64,000 bases of DNA from Bradyrhizobium sp. 141 (GTDB lineage: Bacteria; Pseudomonadota; Alphaproteobacteria; Rhizobiales; Xanthobacteraceae): NCBI RefSeq assembly GCF_023074055.1, contig NZ_JADPKR010000087.1:17648-81647 (forward strand), read 5' to 3'. The notes beneath the pieces were generated by a model. It was not told the DNA's origin and searched no databases. It saw only the letters and a list, made by a program, of their open reading frames with translations. Positions 48,526-57,206 of this stretch are shown here, in pieces. The translations under genes were made by a program, and so were the position numbers. The stretch's first letter is position 1, and each line of letters starts with the position of its first letter.

Positions 48526-48655
48526 ATGGGCGTTTTACATGCGATCGAACATGGCTTTCTGAGGCCGGCCCTACGTCGACTAAGGCCCGCGAAGCGCGTC
48601 GTCCTGGGTGGGATCACGGTCGAATACAAGAGCGAGCTCGATGGAGGCCATCGAG
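48526..48655 (+). pseudogene. Detached 5' part of the frameshifted methyltransferase
   Basis: From ATG 48,526, a frame reads MGVLHAIEHGFLRPALRRLR and then VVLGGITVEYKSELDGGH, which continues naturally into the FGQDF segment of the next gene only after a shift of one base near 48,650. It appears to be the original N-terminal 42 residues of that gene. Confidence 0.65.
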
Positions 48656-49225
48656 TTTGGTCAAGACTTCATTCCGTTTTTGCGCTCCCGTGGAATGCCC
48701 AAGCAGCCCCGCCTCTTCGAGTGGTGCGCTGGGCCCGCGTTTATTGGCTTTTCGATGTTGGGCCACGGCTTATGCGAAACGCTGTGCCTGGCCGACATCA
48801 ATCCCGCGGCGGTGAACCGTTGTAAAAGCACCGTCACGCTGAACCACCTCGAGGATCGGGTTTCGGTTTACGAGTCAAACAACCTACGGAGCATACCCAC
48901 AAGCGAACGCTGGAACTTGGTAGTTAGCAATCCACCCCACTTCATTGACCAGTATGAAGGCGACATCCGCGCGCATGACCCTGATTGGGCGATCCATCGC
49001 GAGTTCTTTAACACAATACATCCCCTCCTTACGGACGATGCTGTGATCGTTCTCCAGGAGAACAATCGCGGTTCGACTGTGGAAACTTTCCGAGAGATGA
49101 TCGACGCGGCCGGTCTTGAAATTGTGTTCACTCACGGCGACCACAAAAAGCTTACGCGCGAGAGCGTCTTCTACTTCATCGGGATAGCGAAGAAGGGGGC
49201 TGCCGTTCCCCCTTGGGCACGCTAG
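48641..49225 (+). CDS. Class I methyltransferase, N-terminally truncated by frameshift
   Basis: A 194-residue remaining frame. It has a SAM-binding site RLFEWCAGPAFIGFSMLG, then CLADINPAAVNRCKSTVTLN, the NPPY-like motif LVVSNPPHFIDQYEGDIRAH and VIVLQENNRGSTVETFREMI. The SNPPHF motif suggests an amino-group N-methyltransferase on a nucleic acid or protein. A frame starting at 48,526 encodes the missing first part (VEYKSELDGGH) and joins this one at about 48,650 after a one-base shift, so the gene is probably disrupted. The internal ATG at 48,641 could still give a product. Confidence 0.75.
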   Translation: MEAIEFGQDFIPFLRSRGMPKQPRLFEWCAGPAFIGFSMLGHGLCETLCLADINPAAVNRCKSTVTLNHLEDRVSVYESNNLRSIPTSERWNLVVSNPPHFIDQYEGDIRAHDPDWAIHREFFNTIHPLLTDDAVIVLQENNRGSTVETFREMIDAAGLEIVFTHGDHKKLTRESVFYFIGIAKKGAAVPPWAR

Positions 49226-49273
49226 CTAGGTGCTGCTGGGGGTCTGGTGGGGCGCAACGTTAAGAGGCGTCCA

Positions 49274-50926
49274 ATGGGTAACGAACTCATCGTTCGGAAG
49301 TCCAGTCTTCCGACCGCTCTAAGCGCCCGCAGAGCTGCCCAGTATGTTCGTATGTCGACCGAACGGCAGCAATATTCAATTCAGAATCAGGCTGCAGCGA
49401 TCGCCGCTTATGCCCACGCGCACAATCTGACGATTGTTCGGACCTACAGAGACGAGGGAGAAAGTGGCCTCCTGATCAAGAATCGAGCTGGTCTCACTCA
49501 ACTCCTAGAAGACGTACAAGCGGGAGAGACCGATTTCGCTCATGTTCTGGTTTACGACGTGAGCCGTTGGGGCCGCTTTCAAGACGCGGACGAAAGTGCG
49601 CACTACGAGTTCATCTGCAAACGAGCCGGTATCAGAGTGGCTTATTGTGCCGAGCAATTCGACAACGATGGGAGCATGCTCGCCAGTATCGTCAAGAACA
49701 TCAAAAGGGTCATGGCGGCCGAATACAGCCGGGAGCTTTCGGCCAAGGTCTATGCGGGTCAATGCCGGTTTGCTCGGCTCGGGTATAAGCCTTGCGGCAA
49801 GGTCGGCTATGGTCTGGTAAGAGAGCTTGTCGACGAGAAGGATCAATCAAAAGGCATACTGAAGAAAGGGGACCGCAAGTATCTCACCACCGATCACATT
49901 CGGGTGCGCCTCGGTGATCCGCACGAAGTGGCAATTGTCAGGTGGATATTCACGCGCTTCTTGGAAGTGAAATGCGAAACCGTGGTGGCATGGGAGCTCA
50001 ACAAGAACGCGGTGCCGAACAGAACAGCGAAACCCTGGACACGTGTCATGGTCGGAGCCATCCTCAGGGACGAGACGTACATAGGCAATCTGGTTTTCAA
50101 CCGGCGTTCGTGGAAGCTGCGTCAAACACGCACGTACAATCCCCCTGATCAGTGGATTCGAGCAGAGGGTTGCCTCGAGCCGATCGTTGATCGCGACCTC
50201 TTTTTGAAAGCCAACAAATTTATCAGCGAGCGACGTGTTGACTTGTCCGAAGAAGAAATGATCGTTCGCTTGCGCCGAACTTTGCTCCAAAACGGCCGCC
50301 TGAGCATAAGCATCATAGAACACACGCCGGGCCTCCCCTGCGTTGCAACTTGTCAGACCCACTTCGGCAGCATTCGTAACCTTTACCGGTTGCTGGGTTA
50401 CACCCCAAAGCGAAACTACGAGTTCCTCGAATCACGACCGATTTGGTCCGAGCAAAAGACGATGCTCGCGTCTCGCATCAGAAGCGCCACCAGGCGCGCG
50501 GGCTGCCGAACGAGCACCGGCGGATGGACAGATTCTTTTCGCGTGAATGGTTCCACGTGCGTTTCCGTTAGGGCGGCTCGCTGGACACCAGGGAAGGAGG
50601 AAGCGCATTCTCCGCACTGGGCTATTCAATGCGACTCGCACGTGCCCGCGGGGTGGATTGCTGCAATTCGACTATCCGAACACAACAAGGGCGTTCTCGA
50701 TTACGTGTTATTGCCTACCGATGGGAAGGTGAAGAGAACCATAAGGTTCTCGGAGTCTGCACGCGGGCGTCACGATATCGCTTGTTTCAAAACGGCTGAT
50801 GCCCTTGTTCGTGCGATCACAAGGCGGCTAACCAGGAAAATGTCTTTCCAAGCCACGCCAACAACGAGGAGCAAGCAATCGAGAGTAAGCCAGCCCAGAT
50901 CCAGGAGCGGCCCCGCGCGGCGCTGA
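49274..50926 (+). CDS. Large serine recombinase
   Basis: A 550-residue site-specific recombinase. The resolvase catalytic domain (about 15-165) contains AAQYVRMSTERQQYSIQNQA, with Ser of RMST as the nucleophile, then TYRDEGESGLLIKNRAGLTQ and LVYDVSRWGRFQDADES. The recombinase domain follows (about 170-310: GKVGYGLVRELVDEK, WTRVMVGAILRDETYIGNLV). The usual zinc ribbon Cys4 is not visible; the C-terminal 250 residues are of a rhizobial subtype. I prefer ATG 49,274, preceded by AAGAGG, over the GTG at 49,247. No attachment site is identified. It may be the integrase of a degraded element. Confidence 0.87.
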   Translation: MGNELIVRKSSLPTALSARRAAQYVRMSTERQQYSIQNQAAAIAAYAHAHNLTIVRTYRDEGESGLLIKNRAGLTQLLEDVQAGETDFAHVLVYDVSRWGRFQDADESAHYEFICKRAGIRVAYCAEQFDNDGSMLASIVKNIKRVMAAEYSRELSAKVYAGQCRFARLGYKPCGKVGYGLVRELVDEKDQSKGILKKGDRKYLTTDHIRVRLGDPHEVAIVRWIFTRFLEVKCETVVAWELNKNAVPNRTAKPWTRVMVGAILRDETYIGNLVFNRRSWKLRQTRTYNPPDQWIRAEGCLEPIVDRDLFLKANKFISERRVDLSEEEMIVRLRRTLLQNGRLSISIIEHTPGLPCVATCQTHFGSIRNLYRLLGYTPKRNYEFLESRPIWSEQKTMLASRIRSATRRAGCRTSTGGWTDSFRVNGSTCVSVRAARWTPGKEEAHSPHWAIQCDSHVPAGWIAAIRLSEHNKGVLDYVLLPTDGKVKRTIRFSESARGRHDIACFKTADALVRAITRRLTRKMSFQATPTTRSKQSRVSQPRSRSGPARR

Positions 50927-51035
50927 TGGACCGCAGGTAAAGAAATGCGCCGAGTGCGGTGCCGTAGTTCCTTTTGAAGTCGCCATTGAGCTTTGCGATC
51001 TTAGAAAGCTCAGAGGATGTTTCGATTTCAGCCAT
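50817..51035 (-). CDS. Small membrane protein, antisense to the recombinase 3' end
   Basis: A 72-residue predicted protein: a soluble N-terminus (MAEIETSSELSKIAKLNGDF) and a C-terminal hydrophobic hairpin (WIWAGLLSIACSSLLAWLG). It overlaps the last 110 bases of the recombinase gene on the other strand. The N-terminal composition looks coding, but with no homology at hand this is tentative. The recombinase tail in the overlap is Arg/Ser-rich, so one of the two frames may be misassigned. Confidence 0.45.
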   Translation of the reverse strand: MAEIETSSELSKIAKLNGDFKRNYGTALGAFLYLRSISAARGRSWIWAGLLSIACSSLLAWLGKTFSWLAAL

Positions 51036-51349
51036 TGCGCCGGTCCCTTGCTATTAGAGCCAGCGTCTTATGAACCACTGTTTTGCCCGACGGAGCAAGC
51101 GAAATTCGGGAAAACGAAATCGCCCGGCAGGCCTTTGGCTAGTATTGTCCGTGTCATCAGCAACGGCTCCCGCTTGTATCTCGTGGAACTCGGCTGCGAC
51201 CCGCTGAAATGATCGGCGCAGAGGCAAAGGCTCATCGATTCGGCGGGTGTTTCTTTGGACCCCCTTGTTTTAGTTGGTTAGTGACTATCCGGCCCACCAA
51301 ATCTTGAGGATTCGACTCTGGGTGCGCCATCTGCCTTTGATGAGGGACA
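51036..51349. other. 314-base gap, no gene seen
   Basis: I see no convincing frame here. Around 51,277-51,335 the sequence has a weakly tRNA-like appearance (GTTGGTTAG, then GGATTCGACTC and TGGGTGCGCCA), but the arms do not pair properly, so no tRNA is claimed. The rest appears to be promoter region for the zinc-ribbon gene. Confidence 0.35.
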
Positions 51350-51829
51350 ATGTCCGCCGCCCGCATCATCAAACCGCCCCCGATGTCCGGCGGTGACCGG
51401 AAATTCTATGCCCGTGAAATTCACAAGGCGGAGGTTTCCTTCGCCAACCTGGTTGAGCAGGCGATCACCGCTCACGCGGCCGCCGACGCCGCCCGCGCCC
51501 AGGCTTACGCCCTGGATTGCGCGGCCTGGAATACCGCTCTCTTCATCGGTGAGTTGGACCACGCCTCACCAACCATCGCAGCGGCGATCGCGGGCGGCTT
51601 CCCGCTCCTTGAGGTGCGCTGCGAACACTGCAAGCATACCCAGACAATCGACCTCGCCCTGGTCGTACAACCGCGCGATCGTCAAGTCGCGCTGATGCGC
51701 AATTACCTATACTGCAGCCCGTGCCAACGTACCCTTCACAAGAAGCGCCGGCCGGATCTGATCGGCCTGCGTCCTATCGGCGATCCGCAACCCGCAACAC
51801 CATTACGCCGCACGAAGAATGCCTCCTGA
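51350..51829 (+). CDS. Zinc-ribbon-like protein of unknown function
   Basis: A 159-residue protein. After a helical N-terminal half (FYAREIHKAEVSFANLVEQA, Ala-rich), a four-cysteine pattern is visible: CEHCKHTQTIDLALVV and later YLYCSPCQRTLHKKRRPDLI, spaced like a zinc ribbon. This layout is common in Bradyrhizobium and often lies next to an SRAP gene, as here: the next start is two bases after the stop. A DNA-related role is suggested only by context. Confidence 0.78.
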   Translation: MSAARIIKPPPMSGGDRKFYAREIHKAEVSFANLVEQAITAHAAADAARAQAYALDCAAWNTALFIGELDHASPTIAAAIAGGFPLLEVRCEHCKHTQTIDLALVVQPRDRQVALMRNYLYCSPCQRTLHKKRRPDLIGLRPIGDPQPATPLRRTKNAS

Positions 51830-51831
51830 CG

Positions 51832-52551
51832 ATGTGCAACCTTTACAGCATCACGACGAACCAGGCCGCAATCAGCGCGCTGTTTCGCGTGGTCAACCGG
51901 TACGTCGGCAACCTGGCGCCGATGCCAGGCGTTTTTCCCGACTACAAGGCGCCTATCGTCCGGACCGGCGCCGGTGGCCGCGAACTTACAAACGCGCGCT
52001 GGGGGATGCCGTCCTCATCGAAAGCGCTCCTGGACGCGACAAAGAAGCGAGCCGAGAAGCTGCAAGCCAAGGGCAAGACCGTGGATTTCAAGGAACTGCT
52101 CCGGATGGAGCCGGATTCCGGAACAACAAACATCCGGAAAGTGAAGAGCAAACACTGGACACGCTGGCTCGGCCGCGGGAATCGATGCGTGGTGCCGTTC
52201 AACTCGTTCAGCGAGTTCAACAAAGCTCAAGGCGGAGACATCTGGTTTGCGATCGACGAGTCCCGTCCACTCGCCTGTTTCGCTGGGATCTGGACCAACT
52301 GGACGTCAGTGCGGAAGGTGAAGGAAGGCGAAACCACCAACGACCTGTATGCTTTCCTGACGACCGAGGCGAACGCCGAGGTCGGCGCCGTCCATCCGAA
52401 GGCGATGCCGGTGATCCTCACGACGCCTGACGAGGTTGAGATCTGGCTGAACGCGCCTGAAGACGAGGCGCTAAAGCTACGACGACCGCTCCCCGACGGG
52501 TCGCTGCGTATCGTGGCCCGCGGAGTGAAGGAAGATCAGCCACCTTCATGA
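51832..52551 (+). CDS. SRAP domain protein (YedK/HMCES-type abasic-site crosslinker)
   Basis: A 239-residue SOS response-associated peptidase family protein. Members form a covalent thiazolidine link between Cys2 and abasic sites in single-stranded DNA, protecting them. Here MCNLYSITTN places Cys at position 2; TTNIRKVKSKHW carries the active-site Asn, CVVPFNSFSEF the Glu and HPKAMPVILTT the His. All four key residues are thus present, although the surroundings of the Glu (FSEF instead of FYEW) differ. I start at 51,832, since only this start puts Cys in position 2. It is translationally close to the zinc-ribbon gene. Confidence 0.9.
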   Translation: MCNLYSITTNQAAISALFRVVNRYVGNLAPMPGVFPDYKAPIVRTGAGGRELTNARWGMPSSSKALLDATKKRAEKLQAKGKTVDFKELLRMEPDSGTTNIRKVKSKHWTRWLGRGNRCVVPFNSFSEFNKAQGGDIWFAIDESRPLACFAGIWTNWTSVRKVKEGETTNDLYAFLTTEANAEVGAVHPKAMPVILTTPDEVEIWLNAPEDEALKLRRPLPDGSLRIVARGVKEDQPPS

Positions 52552-52882
52552 ACTCATCAAGACCCGGCTTACCCATTCCCAGAGAACCGCCGCCCGCAAG
52601 TAGCCGCCTGCCTCGAAGCGAGCGAGCATTCCCTCCAAGAATCAACCGACCAGTGGTTCCAAGATGAGGGGCTCGAATCAGCAGCGAACGACTCGAATAC
52701 GATGTGGAGCCAAGTTGCTGCAAAAGCATCGAGCCCATCATTCGCGTATGCGTTGTTATGGAAGAGGTCGGCCGACGATGTCGGCTTAAGCACATTCAGC
52801 CGACCTACAAACATCTACGTCGATCGTCAGCTATGGGCCATAACCTGACCTTCCACGTGGCCCCCCGCGACCACAAGCACCT
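52552..52882. other. 331-base gap with a degenerate AAGCGG-family repeat end
   Basis: No convincing gene lies between the converging SRAP and cyclase genes. Near its right end, at 52,829, CGTCAGCTATGGGCCATAAC resembles the 3' end of the dispersed repeat seen at 56,319 and elsewhere. A short frame starting at the SRAP stop (ATGA at 52,548) codes for 39 residues of Pro/Arg-rich sequence and is not claimed. Confidence 0.4.
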
Positions 52883-55800
52883 TCATTGCGCCAGCTCGTC
52901 GAGTAAGGACTTGGCCTGCTTCAAATCCAACGTGTCGAAGCCCTCGGTGAACCAGCCGTAGATAGGCGCGAGGAGATCGCGGGATTCTCTGCGCTTGCCA
53001 CGGTCGCGCCAGATCCGGGCCAAGCTGGTGGCAGCGCGCAGCTCCAGGCATTTGGCGCTCTGGCAACCCGCCACGTCTAGCGCACGCTGAAACCACCCTT
53101 CTGCTTCGGTCCCGTCGCCGCTCCGCCTGGCAAGCGTCAGCTCCCCAGTTAACCGGCAGATTTCGGCCTCCCATCGCCGCTCGCCGGTTTCCTCGACAAC
53201 GCGCGCAGCCTCGACCAGCGCGGTTAATCCTTGCTCGATTTCTCCGGCCCACGCCGATGCTTCAGCCAGCGACGCGAGATAATAGGGCCGACGGATGCGC
53301 ACGCCCGTCGGCTCGACGGCCGCGAGACCGCCGCGAATCTCCGCGATCCCTTCCACCGCCTGCCCGCGTGCCGCGATCGCCCACCCCCGCAAGATGCTCC
53401 CAGCCGCCGCCAGGTGCGGTGCGATGCCATGCTCGGCGCACACCGCGATTGCGGTCTCCGCATGCTCCTGGGCCGGCTCCGCTTCCCGCCGATGCTGGTA
53501 GATCATTGCCGCGAACACCAGGGCGAGAACAAGGCTGAAGGGGTGCGACAGCCCCCGCGCCATCCTCACCGCCTCGCGCGCCGTGGCAAGCGCCTGCTCG
53601 GGGAAACCAAGCGGCCACAGCGTGAGGGCCGCGGTGTATCGATTGCAGACGGCTGCGTCGTGGCCGCCATACAGGAACGTATGGCCACGGTGCGCGTCCG
53701 GCCGATACAGCGCCCATCCGGCTTCGAGATGCGTCCGACACGCGGTCAGTTCCGGGAGATGAAGGAGTGTCGTCCATGCGGCATGATGCGCCTGTAGGAG
53801 GAACGCCGGATCGGCGGTCTGCCGAGCGACCGCGAACAGCCCGTCCAATAGGCCGCGAGCCGCCTTGAACTCGCAGCGCTGCTGGTAAACAAGCCACAGC
53901 CCCCAGTTCACGGCATAGAGCTGCGCTACATCGCCGGCTTGCTGACACAGATCGCGTGCGTGCAGATAGGCTTGCTCCACCTCCGGCGCCGAATAGCTCT
54001 TGGTGGCGATCAGCACCGGCGCAAGCACGAGCTGCAGGGCGAGTTCGCGGCGGGCACGCTCCGCCGGATCGGCGACCCGCCTGACGAGCGCCAGCCCCTT
54101 GTAGAGATGGGCAAGGCACTCGGCATGCGCCGAGCGCTCAGCCGCGCGCTGGCCGGCCGCCTGCCAGTAGGCAACGCCGTTTTCCGCAAGGTCAGCTTCG
54201 GTGAAGTGGTGCGCGAGCACCTCCGGCTGGGTTGCCGCGATGTCTGGAAACGTCTCCTCGAGCGCCCGGGCAATGCGCGCGTGCAGCGCGTGCCGCCTAT
54301 TGCGCAGCAATGTGCCATAGGCGGTGTCCTGAACGAGGGCATGCTTGAACAAATAGGTCGCGTGCGGCGGGATGCCGTTTCGGAACAGCAACCCGGCTTG
54401 CATCAGGCGGTCGAGCGCCGAGACCAGTTCCGGCTCTGACTGCCGCAGCACGGCGGCTAATAGCACATGAGAGAACTCACGACCTATCACCGCTCCGATT
54501 TGTGCTACCTCCTTGGCCGGGCCAAGCCGGTCGAGCCGCGCCATCAGAGAAGCATACAGGCTCGCGGGGACCGCCAGCGCTGGAGAGGGAATCGCGGCCG
54601 CAGTCTGCATCGCTCCGCGCTCGCCCCCAGCCTCCAGCACCGCCTTCGTCATCTCCTCGACGAACAACGGGATGCCGTCGGTGCGCTCGACAATGTCCTT
54701 TCTGACCTTCGCCGGCAGCAGCTTATTGCCGACGACGCACTCGATGACGGTCCCGACCTCGCGATGTCCCAGCCGATTGAGGGCAAGCGTTGTCACATGC
54801 GGTTGTCCGACCCAGGGCGCGTCGAACTCAGGCCGAAACGTCACGATCAAGAGCACGCGAAGGCTCGCGATCCGGTTCACCGAGCGACCGAACACTTCCA
54901 GGCTCGTGGGATCGCCCCAGTGCGCATCCTCGACGATCATGAGCACGGGGCTGGACCGCGCTAGGGCTTCCAATTGGACGCCGAGTGCCGCCAGCGTTTT
55001 CTGCCGGCGCTGTTCGGGAACAGGCTCCAGAGCGGGATAGCGTCCGTCGTTAGGAAGCGACAACATCTCGGCCAACAGCGCCGCGTCCTGCCGGGACGTC
55101 GAAGTCTGCGCCAGGAGCGCATCGAGCTTGTCGAGCTTGGCTTGCGGTATGTCGCCGTGCACAAGTCCGGCAGCCCGTTCGAGCTGCCCGATGATCGGAT
55201 AAAGAACGCTATCGATGTGTTGGGGGGAGCAGAAATAGCGAAGCCGTGTGTGGGGTTCGGCCGTCAGGCGCTCCATGAGTGCAGTGGAGAGCCTGGATTT
55301 GCCGATCCCGGCCTCACCGGACAGCAGCACCACCTGGCCTTCGCCGGCCTTGGCTTTTGCCCAGCGCCGTAACAGGAGTTCAAGCTCTTCTTCGCGGCCG
55401 ACGAGGGCGGTCAGGCCGCCGGGATGCATTGCGTCGAAACGGCTCTCGACAGAACTGGCCCGCAGCACCGCGAAAGCTCGCACTGGATCTGTGATCCCCT
55501 TAAGCTCCGTTGGCCCGAGGTCCCGCAGCTCGAAGAGATTGCCCAGCAGTTTGCGCGTGGCCTCGGCAATGACGACCGTGTTCGGTTCCGCGATGCTTTG
55601 CAGACGGGCCGCAAGGTTCGGCGTCTCGCCGACAATCCCGCGCTCCTGCGCTTCGCCGGAGCCGACGAGATCTCCGACGACCACCAGCCCGGTGGCAACC
55701 CCAACCCGCATCCGCAGGGGCTCGCGAGCTGGGAGGGCAGCAACCGCGTCGATCAGGGCGAGGCCGGCACGAACAGCTCGCTCGGCGTCATCCTCATGCG

Positions 55801-56239
55801 CCTGAGGATAACCGAAATAGACGAGAACGCCGTCGCCCATGTATTTTGCCACGAACCCGCCGAAGCTGCGGACGGTCTCGGCAACACATTTCTGATAGGC
55901 CGTGATGACCTCGCGCAAATCCTCTGGGTCCATCCGGACCGAGAGCGCCGTCGAGCCGACGAGATCCGAGAACATTACGGTCACTTGGCGACGCTCGGCG
56001 GTGTCCTCTTCGTGGATTGCCAGAGAAACGTCGAATACTGGCGTGGCTGCGCTCTTTTCCGCGCGCAGAGCCGCAATCGCATCTAGAAGCATGCGGCGGT
56101 GCCCAACCATGGCGACGCCCAAGTCTTTCAAGTCCTCCGCCGTCAGATTGGGCAGGACCTTCTCACTGATCTCATTTTCGCGGAATGCCGCCTCATATTG
56201 TTCGAGGCCAAGCCTCCGCAGCCAAACTCCGACGTCCAT
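52883..56239 (-). CDS. Class III nucleotide cyclase with SAM, AAA ATPase and TPR domains
   Basis: A 1,118-residue multidomain protein. An N-terminal SAM (sterile alpha motif) domain spans about 1-60 (VWLRRLGLEQYEAAFRENEI). A guanylate/adenylate cyclase domain (about 80-240) has VTVMFSDLVGSTALSVRMDP and the metal Asp of VAKYMGDGVLVYFGYP. An AAA/NACHT-like ATPase (about 285-560) has Walker A LLSGEAGIGKSRLSTALMER, and VLMIVEDAHWGDPTSLEVFG for Walker B. The last 500 residues look like TPR repeats. It probably makes cAMP in response to an unknown signal. I prefer ATG 56,239; ATG 56,269 is possible. A copy of a 105-base repeat lies just upstream. Confidence 0.92.
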   Translation of the reverse strand: MDVGVWLRRLGLEQYEAAFRENEISEKVLPNLTAEDLKDLGVAMVGHRRMLLDAIAALRAEKSAATPVFDVSLAIHEEDTAERRQVTVMFSDLVGSTALSVRMDPEDLREVITAYQKCVAETVRSFGGFVAKYMGDGVLVYFGYPQAHEDDAERAVRAGLALIDAVAALPAREPLRMRVGVATGLVVVGDLVGSGEAQERGIVGETPNLAARLQSIAEPNTVVIAEATRKLLGNLFELRDLGPTELKGITDPVRAFAVLRASSVESRFDAMHPGGLTALVGREEELELLLRRWAKAKAGEGQVVLLSGEAGIGKSRLSTALMERLTAEPHTRLRYFCSPQHIDSVLYPIIGQLERAAGLVHGDIPQAKLDKLDALLAQTSTSRQDAALLAEMLSLPNDGRYPALEPVPEQRRQKTLAALGVQLEALARSSPVLMIVEDAHWGDPTSLEVFGRSVNRIASLRVLLIVTFRPEFDAPWVGQPHVTTLALNRLGHREVGTVIECVVGNKLLPAKVRKDIVERTDGIPLFVEEMTKAVLEAGGERGAMQTAAAIPSPALAVPASLYASLMARLDRLGPAKEVAQIGAVIGREFSHVLLAAVLRQSEPELVSALDRLMQAGLLFRNGIPPHATYLFKHALVQDTAYGTLLRNRRHALHARIARALEETFPDIAATQPEVLAHHFTEADLAENGVAYWQAAGQRAAERSAHAECLAHLYKGLALVRRVADPAERARRELALQLVLAPVLIATKSYSAPEVEQAYLHARDLCQQAGDVAQLYAVNWGLWLVYQQRCEFKAARGLLDGLFAVARQTADPAFLLQAHHAAWTTLLHLPELTACRTHLEAGWALYRPDAHRGHTFLYGGHDAAVCNRYTAALTLWPLGFPEQALATAREAVRMARGLSHPFSLVLALVFAAMIYQHRREAEPAQEHAETAIAVCAEHGIAPHLAAAGSILRGWAIAARGQAVEGIAEIRGGLAAVEPTGVRIRRPYYLASLAEASAWAGEIEQGLTALVEAARVVEETGERRWEAEICRLTGELTLARRSGDGTEAEGWFQRALDVAGCQSAKCLELRAATSLARIWRDRGKRRESRDLLAPIYGWFTEGFDTLDLKQAKSLLDELAQ

Positions 56240-56318
56240 GATGGCGACCCGGTTCACCTTGCGCTGCATGATCCCGCAGTCGAGACAGCCTGTCTAGAGC
56301 GCCCTCTTGGAGGACCGG

Positions 56319-56423
56319 TTTGGGTCAAAAGCGGCGGTCGGGGCAAGTGAGGCCGCGCGTCCGGTCTACTACCAACAGCAGACACTCAAATCGGCTCAGC
56401 CTTATTCAGCTAAGGGCCAACAG
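56319..56423 (+). repeat. AAGCGG-family repeat R1, bracketing copy
   Basis: Begins TTTGGGTCAAAAGCGG and ends AGCTAAGGGCCAACAG. Read by eye, the inverted copy at 61,861-61,966 differs by only one base change and one single-base indel. The sequence begins 80 bases upstream of the cyclase gene. Confidence 0.9.
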
Positions 56424-56514
56424 CGGACCTTGGGGCGCCGAACTGGCGTCTGCTTTATGATGAAGGGACAACGTCATTTTTAGATCGCCAGATTGAGCTG
56501 ATAAGCTCGCACCA

Positions 56515-56808
56515 CTACTGGGCGCTCCACCAGCGTCGAATATTGGAGAACAGCCGTCCGAAAATGAACAGCCCAAAAGCAGCTAAGAGCACAGCTGTGA
56601 CGAGAGCCGATACAAAGGAGATAGGGTCGCTCTCAAAACTGATGAGTCTTGACCAGCCAACGTAACCAGGGCCGTATCCGCGTGAGTACAATTCTCCTGT
56701 CGTGAGCACGCGAAATAGTTGAGCTAGCCCTAGCCACGTCGCGAACGCGATGAAAGGCAGACCAACGACGAATGTGGCTATCCTCTTAACAATTTGCAGT
56801 TTCTGCAT
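56515..56808 (-). CDS. Small two-segment membrane protein
   Basis: A 97-residue predicted membrane protein: one segment VVGLPFIAFATWLGLAQLF near the N-terminus, then SRGYGPGYVGWSRLISFESD as a loop, and a second segment (FVSALVTAVLLAAFGLFIFG), ending RRWWSAQ. The sequence looks coding (hydrophobic segments with charged flanks), but no family is recognised. It lies inside the repeat-bracketed cassette. Confidence 0.6.
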   Translation of the reverse strand: MQKLQIVKRIATFVVGLPFIAFATWLGLAQLFRVLTTGELYSRGYGPGYVGWSRLISFESDPISFVSALVTAVLLAAFGLFIFGRLFSNIRRWWSAQ

Positions 56809-56980
56809 TTAACTCATCAGTCCATCCACACTAAACAGCCCGATGCGCTCCGAGGTCCGGTTTACCCTAATCAACCGACGGGCCGATGAACGCCGGGTTT
56901 CATCGGTATGGGCCACACGTGAGCGGACACAATAGTGTTGGAAACTTGAACGGTCAGTCGAAATCATGATTTTGGAACGC

Positions 56981-57206
56981 CTATAGCTGCGGACCAGATA
57001 ATCTGACCTCTCGTTCAGCGCGAAGGACATTGCCATAGAGACTGCTGATCCATTGTCTTCCACTCGAGGTTACATTCAAAAAGCGGATTGCAGTTTGGAT
57101 GTGCGGTGCGACCTTGGTCCAGTAAAATTGAGGATATTTGTACACCACGTCCGCGGGCGTGGTGTACCCGAGCGATTTGTTGAGTCCTATCTCCTCGAAC
57201 TCATAG
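56981..57206 (-). pseudogene. Detached 3' part of the HD-domain gene
   Basis: On the minus strand, in a different frame from the HD gene, a clear coding run reads YEFEEIGLNKSLGYTTPADV, then VYKYPQFYWTKVAPHIQTAI and RQWISSLYGNVLRAEREVRL, ending at 56,981. It continues the HD-domain family sequence, from which it is separated by a one-base shift at about 57,207. It therefore represents the lost last 74 residues. Confidence 0.8.

Noticed and set aside
56809..57063. An 84-residue minus-strand frame
   Set aside because: It overlaps the out-of-frame remainder of the HD-domain gene, which explains this DNA better.
57085..57186. An IS3-type transposase end, suggested by LNKSLGYTTPAD
   Set aside because: The phrase resembles a transposase C-terminus, but the reading continues as the rest of the HD-domain family protein, which explains about 74 codons in one frame.
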